Shown one piece after another: positions 56,332-64,000 of a stretch of 64,000 nt of DNA. Positions within the stretch are counted from its first letter, which is position 1. Every line of letters begins with the position of its first letter. The DNA is from Gambelia wislizenii. Its lineage: Eukaryota; Chordata; Lepidosauria; Squamata; Crotaphytidae. Location: NCBI GenBank assembly GCA_030847615.1, contig JAUMIR010000004.1:74803001-74867000 (forward strand), in the 5' to 3' direction. The notes beneath the pieces are model-generated. The model saw only the letters and a program-made list of their open reading frames with translations. It was not told the DNA's origin and searched no databases. Made by a program: the position numbers and the translations under genes.

Positions 56332-57165
56332 ACCACTCCTCCTATTAAAAGTGAGAAGTGGATGTACAGATTTCTTTACTCCTGAAGTTTTTATCTCACT
56401 GTTAACAGGATCCTTCTTCTGTTTCCCAGGACATTTCTCCACCTTGACAGCAGAAGAGAATGCTAGGGTATTTCATTACTGCACTGGAGAGACTCCTCCT
56501 TGTTGAACAGACATTAAGCATTGTGATAATGTCTGCATATAAAGCATTGGGCCAATACAGAAGATACACAGGTAACTCCTACAGGGCTGCTTAACACTGA
56601 ATGTTTGTAGTCTACATTTTAAAAACAAACATAAAACAAATGGTTCTTAATACAAAGGTAAGATAATTCTGACACTTACTGTAATATTGTTAAGTATTAT
56701 TTAACCAATGAGGTAAAATATTCAGAAATAAATCATTTTCATTTCAATATTCCATACAAACAGTAAGAAACTGAATAGCGGAGGGAGAAGAGAAGCAGAT
56801 TTTTTTAAAAAATTGAGAAGACCATACTGTACTCCCATCATCATTCTGACACAGCAAAATGAAACTGTTCTCACAAATATGGAAGATTCAGAACCAAACA
56901 TCAGTAAGGACTTATAGATGCATAAATGGAAGATACAGTTACAGGATAATTAAGATGCAATGTAGACATACTGGATCTGGACATGTTGGATAAAAGTCGA
57001 AAAAGCATATTATTATGAAGCACACACAGGGTAATCTTTCACAAATTATTGCCTTTAAAGGTCATTGCCATGATAGATGCAGGTTGTGACCAATGTTTGC
57101 TCACTGGTAAGAGCTGTAGAAACTTGGTAACCAAAAGCTCACAAATCTCAATTCTGGGTGAACAA
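56332..57165. other. Unassigned non-coding stretch
   Basis: No repeat ends or coding signal recognised. Confidence 0.4.
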
Positions 57166-57406
57166 TACAGTTGTCCCTCCATATTCATGGATTTGACATT
57201 CACGGATTTAAGCATTCACGGCTTGAATATATTCTTTAAAAAAATATTCATCCAAAAAGCAAACCTTGATTTTGCCATCTTATGTAAGGGACACCATTTT
57301 GCTATGCCATTGCATATAATAGGACTTGAGTATTCACGGATTTGGGTATTCATGGGGAGGGGGGGTCCTGGAACCAAACCCCAGCGAATGTGAAGGGACA
57401 ACTGTA
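57166..57406 (+). mobile_element. Tigger-like MITE
   Basis: TA at 57166-57167 and 57405-57406. CAGTTGTCCCTCC at the left, GAAGGGACAACTG at the right. The body is the same as at 50364 and 61071. Confidence 0.95.
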
Positions 57407-57686
57407 GTTTTAAAAGTAGGTTAAAGTGCAATAATATTAGCTTCTAGCACCACCTTGTGGATTATCATTGAAGCACCCTGGAGGTGGAAGTCCATTATAG
57501 CAATAGCAGAAACTGGTTTTACTGCTACAACATGTCCATTGAACTGCTGCTGCTGTTTTTTTGTTTTTAAAAAGTATATCCTGTTTATAGCGAAGACTCT
57601 CAATTTTGGTGGAAAAAAAACAGGCTAAAACAATACAATGAAACCAATAGTGTTATAAAACAGTAACAACAAATTATTTTATAAAA

Positions 57687-57820
57687 CAGTGGTGAACAGG
57701 TTGTGGCCCTTCAGATGTTGTTGGGCTGCAACTCCCACCAGTCTTACTCAACACAGACAATTATTAGGGTTGATGGTAGTCCAGCAACATTTGGAGGGGC
57801 ATAAGCTGGCCATCCTTGGT
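57687..57820. mobile_element. hAT-like MITE
   Basis: CAGTGGTGAACAGG start, then CCTTCAGATGTTGTTGGGCT and GCAACTCCCA, mirrored by AGTCCAGCAACATTTGGAGG and a CCATCCTTGG end. The termini are hAT-like (CAGNGGTG). An 8-bp duplication is not certain. Confidence 0.7.
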
Positions 57821-58216
57821 ATCAAACCGTAAAGTACTATATATCTTATAAAGAGTCAGGTCTTAATCATTCCCTTGTGGGGGGGGGGGAGAGGAAGACT
57901 GAATGGTGTCTTTTATAATCAACAAGCCAATTCTTGATATAAAATGGTAGCAGCAATATCTCTGTGTCTCTATGGACTCTGTTGGTGAGACTAGAAGTAG
58001 AGCCCTGTATTTTCAAAGAAGTCTGGACACAGACCTCACAAAGTTTTAGAAAAACCCAAGAATGGAAGCCAGAGCAGAAAGGAAAGAATAAGGAACCTGT
58101 GGATCTCCAGATTTTCTTAAAGTCTCTTTTGCATGAGCCCTACCCACCATGGCCAATGGTGAGGATCATAGTTCAGCTACAGCCAGAAGGCTACAGGTTC
58201 CCAATTTCTGGCCTAT

Positions 58217-58352
58217 GGCACGGGTGGAATACTGTGGCCTCCAGATGTTGTTGAACTGCACTTCCTAGCACTCACAATTTAGCTGTGCTACTCAGGGGTG
58301 CTGGAATTTGCAGTCCAACAACAACTGGAAGGCCACAATTTGCATACCTCAG
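58217..58352. mobile_element. hAT-like MITE, related copy
   Basis: GGCCTCCAGATGTTGTTGAA at the left is mirrored by CAGTCCAACAACAACTGGAA at the right. The ends are degraded (CACGGGTGGAATA, TGCATACCTCAG). Confidence 0.65.
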
Positions 58353-59217
58353 TCTACAGCTTTAAATGGGGGTAGAATGTGGAAGAGATGGGGGGCAAAT
58401 TTGCTTCTTTGCCTTTGGGGCAGTTGCCTTTCCCCGCAAAGACCACATTATTTTATTTTTATTTATTTATTTGCTTCTGATTGATTTCTGGACCTAAAGT
58501 CCTTAGGAAATAGCTTCCACAACAGGCAGGCAAATATCAAGAAGTCTCTCTTTTCTTGTGGCGACTTTCTTCATTGATTGATTGAGGAATTGATTGGCTG
58601 CGTATCATTCCCTAATGCAAGATGTTATATTTTAAACTTTTGTATATAGAATTCATGAACTTCATCTGTTTTCCCATGGTATGCAATTTAGATGATGGCA
58701 GAATGGAATATTCTGCATATGTTCCAATTTTACACACACACACAGAATTGATACATGCCCAAAACTTGCATAATTTCATCCCGCAGCATGAAAGCTTTTG
58801 AAATGTATTGTTCTTGCATGCTAGAATGAAGTAACTAAAGATTTACACCCCTAGCTTGCACACATGTATACTGAAGCCTCTTTTGTTGATCTTTTGGGGA
58901 AGCTTGCCTTGTTACGATAAGGCTAGGGAAGCTATTTTCCTTTAAATCCTTACTGTAATGATTGAACAGATCTGTGGCTTAATGAGGCCCCCAGGCATCA
59001 AAGTTCCTTCTTTTTTTTTCTTTTTTTTTACAAAGCCTTCTTACCTCCACCCAGCCTCCAGCCCTTTTTTTCATGTCCTCTGTCTAGCTGGAAGCATTTT
59101 GTTTTTTTAGCAGCATCAGCACTGGGAGGATGCTGAAGGAGGGCTGGAAAAACATAGACTTTTAGTGTCAGATTGCAGTAAACAATGCAATAAATAAAAC
59201 CTTTCACATGTGCATAT
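58353..59217. other. Unassigned non-coding stretch
   Basis: Includes a TTTAT-rich run at 58452-58472 and poly-T near 59010-59030. No gene seen. Confidence 0.4.
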
Positions 59218-59645
59218 GGAACATGTCCAGAGGAGGGCAACCAAAATGATGAAAAGTATGGAAGCTGTGCCCTATGAGGAGCGGCTTAGGAAGCTGGGTA
59301 TGTTTAGACTGGAGAAGAGAAGGTTTAAGAGGTGACAAGATAGCCATGTTTAAATACTTGAAAGGATGCCATCTTGTTTTCTGCTGCTCCAGAGACCAGG
59401 ACATGGAACAATGGATTCAAACTACAGGAAAAGATTCCACCTAAGCATTAGGAAGAACTTTCTAATGGTAAGAGCTATTCAACAGTGAAATACGCTGCCT
59501 TGGAGTGTGTTGGAGTCTTCTTCTTTGGAGGTTTTTAAACAGGCTGGATGGCCATCTGTTAGGAGTGCTTTGATTGGGTATTCCTACAGGGCAGGGGGTT
59601 GGACTGGATGGCCCTCATGGTCTCTTCCAACTCTATGATTCATAT
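59218..59645 (+). mobile_element. CR1 LINE 3' fragment
   Basis: The plus strand encodes [20 protein letters not shown], then a frameshifted KYLKG region and the 3' UTR (GGCTGGATGGCCATCTGTTA, GGGGGTTGGACTGGATGGCC, CTCTTCCAACTCTATGATTC). It covers the same codons as 9737-10176. Inactive. Confidence 0.92.
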
Positions 59646-60083
59646 TGTTTAGTTCTGAATAAAACATTCGCTGAAACATGTTGGACTGTTCTTCTTTTTC
59701 ACAATGTAGGAACCTGTTCCTATTCCTTCCATGTTATTTCTGACTTTGGTACCAACTTTTCCATTAAAGAACTAATGCTCAGGAACATATCTACTTTGTT
59801 AACTGAGGTATACCTGTATAATAAAACTGAGCTGAAGATTCTCTTACTCGGGAGGAATGCCTACTGGGCACATGCAGAGGGGTTCCAGCTATTTCTCTTT
59901 GAATGGGGGAAGAATTAACTATCCAAATAATAAACCCACTGAGGGATTCAACATGTTCTGGTTTTTAATACAGACTTTGAAGGAAGTATTCAAGGTGGGG
60001 AACCCTACTTGGGGAACCCTCGTCCCCAATACAATACTTGGGGAACCCTAGTCCCCAAACAGCTTAAGCACCTTGGATAAACA
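59646..60083. other. Unassigned stretch with a small tandem repeat
   Basis: The unit containing TTGGGGAACCCT is repeated three times at about 59994-60055. No domain in the 114-codon frame 59574-59918, which begins in CR1. Confidence 0.5.
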
Positions 60084-60845
60084 GAGCCAGCATGCTACAG
60101 TGGTTTGAGTGTTGGACTATGGAGATTATCAGACAGGAACAATCACCCTCCCCATCAGACTTACCTTCTCTCCTGTCCTTCCAGCAGCCCAGGAGTGAAA
60201 GGAGCTCTAACAGAGCTCCCTTTACTTCCTGGATCAAAATCCTGCAGATTCTTGTGAGAAGAGCATGAGAAATTCAAAGTAAAAACAAGAATACACACGA
60301 TAAAGTAACCCACCAAGCACCTAAACACACTAAATACATTACAAGTAACCCAGGGAGGGTACAAAAAAGAGGGTAGCTTACCTGGATGTCCTGATCTCAC
60401 CCGGAAGTGTTCTGGCAGGGACCTCCCATTGAAGCTGGGATCTTACCTGCATAACAGGGCACTTTTTCTATCACAGGAATATCCATGACAGAAACACAAT
60501 GAGGGATTTATTGATGGCTTATCCTGTCAATAAAAAGCAGCACTGGTGGAATGGCAGCAGAACGGTTGCATACGAGGGGGAACAAAGTTGTGTGAAAAGA
60601 GAGCCCTTTTGCGATCTCCTGGTGTTTGTGTAACACCACTTTTAATGCATCGGATAATCTCCTATGACTATGGAGACCAGGGTTCAAATCCCCACTCAGC
60701 AATGGAAATCCACTGAGTGCATAGTCAGAGGAAAGCAAAAGCAACCCCCCTCTGAACAAATCTTGCCAAGAAAACCTTGTGATAGGTTCATCTTAGGGTC
60801 ACCATAAGTCAGAAGCAGCTTGAAGGCACACAACCACCACCACCT
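60084..60845 (+). repeat. CORE-type tRNA SINE split by a MITE
   Basis: The head GAGCCAGCATGCTACAGTGG to TTGGACTAT is at 60084-60120. The rest resumes at 60663 with TATGACTATGGAGACCAGGG, TTCAAATCCCC, GCCAAGAAAACC, GGTCACCATAAGTCAG and TTGAAGGCACACAACCACC. The split point is the same SINE position that was hit at 44531. Confidence 0.88.
60118..60665. mobile_element. 0.54-kb MITE with GGAGATTATC termini, TAT duplication
   Basis: The element at 60121-60662 has ends GGAGATTATCAGAC and CGGATAATCTCC, with TAT on both sides (60118-60120, 60663-60665). The interior has no transposase; frames 60161-60400 and 60508-60759 (minus) show no domain. The termini resemble those of the element at 25398. Confidence 0.85.
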
Positions 60846-61070
60846 TGGATAGCTCCTTTGGATTTCAAGCTAAAACCTAGGATAGATTCACTGTTCCATT
60901 GACATGGGAACTAGCAGTTGTCACAGAATAAACCTTGTTGAATTTATCAGAATTACTGATGTTCAGCCACAGTAAGATTAAATAATGAAAAGTTTTGTCA
61001 AAAGGAAAAAAAGGGGAGAAGAAAGATCTTCTGACCAGTTTTCAAACACAGTTACAGCAGAAAAGAGTTA

Positions 61071-61303
61071 TACAGTTGTCCCTCTGTATCCATGGATTTG
61101 GTATCCATGGATTTAACTTTCACAGCTTGAAAATATTCTTAAAAAAATAGTGATCCAAAAAGCAAACCTTGATTTTGCCATCTTATATAAGGGACACCAT
61201 TTTGCTATGCCATTGCATATAATAGGACTTGAATATTCACAGATTTTGGTATCCACAGGGGGTCCTGGAACCAAACCCCAGTGAATATGAAGGGACAACT
61301 GTA
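61071..61303 (+). mobile_element. Tigger-like MITE
   Basis: TA at 61071-61072 and 61302-61303. CAGTTGTCCCTCTG at the left and AAGGGACAACTG at the right. Closely related to the copies at 50364 and 57166. Confidence 0.95.
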
Positions 61304-63508
61304 GTAGTGTTTGTGAGTGCATGGTTGCCAGTGCTGAAGTAGCGATCACTGGCATATGAACAGTGTCCTATTTCATCTGGAAATGCAGAGGCATATGCTA
61401 TTTATGGTTAGCCAACTGCTGTAGGAGGTTAGCCAGCTAGATTGCCGGTGGATGTGTGGGTGCATGCAGTCATGTCCAGGAAGGTCTGCTTCTCTTTGCT
61501 TAACAAAAGTTTGGCACAGAGAAATCAGTAGTTCATTTTTTTTTCATAGCATGGACTAAACACAGTATAGAGAGGCTGCATGGTGTGGACTAGTACTGGG
61601 AAGACCAGAGATCATTGTTCCTTTACTCAGCTAACTGGTCAATCAACTTTGTTATGATCACAGATCAGTCATAAAAAGGACAAAGGTGAAACAGCAGAAA
61701 ACCAAAGGTTTTTTTTTTTTACGTTTCCCAAGTAAAACAAATTCCTCTATATATACATAAATGTCAATTCAAATCCTACTTTTCAATCAATAACAAACAG
61801 CATTCATTAAGATTAGGGTCAGCCAGGATGGGATTTGGCCAACTTGCTCCTAGTGGAACATTCTAATGTACAAAATGTTGCAAACTTCAACACAAATTCT
61901 TTAGAGGAATCTAAAAGAAGAATAAAAGTCATTAGATCTGCCAGAGGCCTTTCCCAAAACTGGATCTATAAACTGGGAACAAAAATCCTTATAATACAGG
62001 CAATATAGTAGAACATGATCACATCAACCCTTTCGTGCGTGCCTGACTGTGTCTAAGGAATTTGTAAGTAACTCCCTTCCAGTAGGGCTGATGGCAAAAC
62101 AATGAAATGGGCCAAGGTAAAAGCTCTGCAATATTTGGAAATTTCTAGAGCATAAAAATAATCAGCCAAAGCAAAGTTTGTACTATAGTTGCTGCTGTGG
62201 GGAGCCAGCTAAAAGGTTAAGGGCTTACAGAGGTCATTTTTTTTTAATTTCAAAAAAGAAACATGAAAGGAGCAAAAGTGTAAAGAAGAAAACAGAAATT
62301 CAGTATGTAAAGAGAAAGACAGGCAGAGAGAGAGAGAGACAGAGAGTACAGCAGTGATGGAAATGGTATTCAAAAATATTCAAAAAATAGTTAAAAAAAC
62401 ACCATGTTTTTCAAGTGTTGAGAAACCTTGACAAAAAGAATCATGGACTGATGTGAATCTTTGCAGTTTGGGGACTTATTCCGCACAAAATTCACATGTG
62501 GTTGTTTTTGCATTGAAATATTTTTTCTACACAGAAAATGCTGTTTTCTGCACAAAAGAACCATGTGCAAATTTTTCACAGAAGTCCCAACTGTAAATAG
62601 CCTTTGAAAACTGTATGGTTTTAGAAGATGTTCTCTCAGTGGGAAGGAAATTGCTGAGGTTACTGTTTATTACCTTTGAGAAGAGACTTATTGAAGAATT
62701 ATATCCCTCTAAGAAAAATTCTGAATTGTTATCAATTTGCTGTGGTACAAACACATAGCCCATAATCTGTGCTGTGCTAGATGTTTGAAATTAAGTGAGA
62801 AGGATTAAAAATGAAGCAATGAATGCACAATGCAAAATCTAGTCATGTGGAAGTTCTACTTTGATAGTCAAAAGATGTTCATAAAAAAAAAATAAGCTAA
62901 AGATTCTATCTGTTTGCTTAATAGACATTCTGCTGTTTTTATGTGGATGTTTGTCCTACCATTTAGCTTCTGTATTCCAGATTGACAACCCCTTTTTTAC
63001 TATCACACTGTCCATTTGACATGACTTGTAGATGATATAATGGTATGTCTGAGAGTGCTGAATATGTTGGTAATCATTCTGTCTGTATATAAGGGCTTCC
63101 AAATGACTAGACTGTTTGTTAAATAGTCACTGCTCTATTTTTGTATGGATCTTTGCCTCAGCCTTGGCTCTAGTATTTGAGATCATAGGGTAGGGTTGTT
63201 GTTGTTGTTTTTGACAAATGCCTCTTCTCTCTTAGCCTCTCTGTTTCATAGTCTAGGTTTTGTGTTGAACAATTTATTCTTTAATTCATTTCATTTATTT
63301 GCTGCCTTTCTCCTGGCATAGGATCCAACAAGGCTCACAAAGCTAAACAAGATAAGATAAAATACCTAATCAAAATTTAAAACACATTAAAACCATTACA
63401 TTTTTTTAAAGTATAACATCATTCAAAAGAATAACAAAGTTTAAAAAAAACAGATGTTCCTCAAAAAGGCTCCCTGCAGGCAGTTACTCATTAAAAGCCC
63501 AATTATTC
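61304..63508. other. Unassigned non-coding stretch
   Basis: Short (GA)n run at 62322-62345. A possible L2-type tail (AAATAATTCATTTCATTTATTTGCTGCC-like) lies near 63280-63330. No coding signal recognised. Confidence 0.4.
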
Positions 63509-63536
63509 AACTCTACAATTCTATGATTCTATGATT
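63509..63536 (+). repeat. CR1 3' terminus, minimal fragment
   Basis: CAACTCTACAATTCTATGAT followed by TCTATGAT is the terminal 28 bases of CR1, with nothing of the element upstream. This is an extremely 5'-truncated insertion. Confidence 0.75.
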
Positions 63537-64000
63537 GTTTTCCTTTGTATCCTGACAGTCAGTATCCTAAATGCTGATCAAATTGCATTGCAAGGAGAGT
63601 CCCAACTTCCTTGAGATTTTGTTGGGTTTACTTCTCAGTTTTTAAACAACAACAATTATATGATCTTGCTGCAGTTCATGCAGCAAGACCATGCAGACTG
63701 AATATAAGAACCACCATGATAAAGTGGCTGCAATGATACATTGAAATCTGTGTGTGTGTGTGTGTGATTTTCCATCTGCTAACAATGGGTGGGAACAGAA
63801 AAAAATATCAAAATGGTGACATAAAAAGCCTATTGGACTTCAAAATTCAAATTGACAAACAATTAGAACATAATTGTTCTGGACATAATTGTGGCTGAGA
63901 AGAAGAAAACTTGGATGGACAATCTTGGGGGACAGCAGAATTGAAGACAGAAGGAGAATATTATAAAATATCAAGATGTACAAAGTGAGATTCAGTGGCT
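63537..64000. other. Unassigned stretch
   Basis: A (TG)n run at 63750-63766. No gene seen before the window ends. Confidence 0.4.

Noticed and set aside
1..64000. Prokaryotic-type operon, defence or biosynthetic system
   Set aside because: No dense gene array, ribosome-binding sites or bacterial protein families; all recognised coding remnants are vertebrate retroelements.

Overview
The window looks like non-coding nuclear DNA of a squamate reptile (a lizard; an iguanian is possible but not shown). The evidence is its repeats: CR1, L2 and L1 LINE copies, Penelope-like elements with GIY-YIG endonuclease remnants, tRNA-headed and 5S-rRNA-headed SINEs, Tigger-like and hAT-like elements, and many palindromic MITEs with 3-bp target duplications. 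No prokaryotic organisation is present. I found no intact host protein-coding gene and no exon I could identify. The long open frames are remnants of transposon proteins or chance openings inside repeats.

Layout. 0-6.3 kb: 3' ends of a LINE with a (GA)n tail (292-850, 1914-2170, 5093-5941), a copy of the same LINE's presumed 5' end (3436-4055) and a tRNA-headed SINE. 6.3-14 kb: two nested DNA elements, a CR1 retropseudogene (9264-10176), a 329-bp near-perfect palindromic MITE (12467-12795) and another LINE 3' end. 14-28 kb: sparser, with a 360-bp internally deleted LINE derivative (17301-17680), a 5S-headed SINE, several MITEs and an L2 remnant. 28-40 kb: four Penelope-like loci, including a 220-bp hairpin of Penelope ends with its own 12-bp target duplication (36454-36697), and a 5S SINE split by two later insertions. 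40.6-41.05 kb: a CpG-rich, CCAAT/CRE-containing stretch not explained by any repeat I recognise; it is the best candidate for a host promoter. 46.7-53.2 kb: an L2 copy interrupted by an L1 (10-bp target duplication), which is itself interrupted by a 1.67-kb hAT-like element (8-bp duplication) and a Tigger-like MITE (TA duplication). 53-64 kb: SINEs, CR1 ends, Tigger-like copies and long stretches where I recognise nothing.

The nested insertions give relative ages, and flanking duplications fix many ends to the base. LINEs and Penelope-like elements are the likely sources of reverse transcriptase. The SINEs depend on LINE machinery, and two SINE families with different heads share one 3' tail with an L2-like fragment. 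The MITEs need transposases encoded elsewhere. The observations most worth follow-up are LINE copies that keep an exact 5' end but have different 3' ends, the internally deleted derivative, the mobile Penelope hairpin, and the palindromic MITE family.
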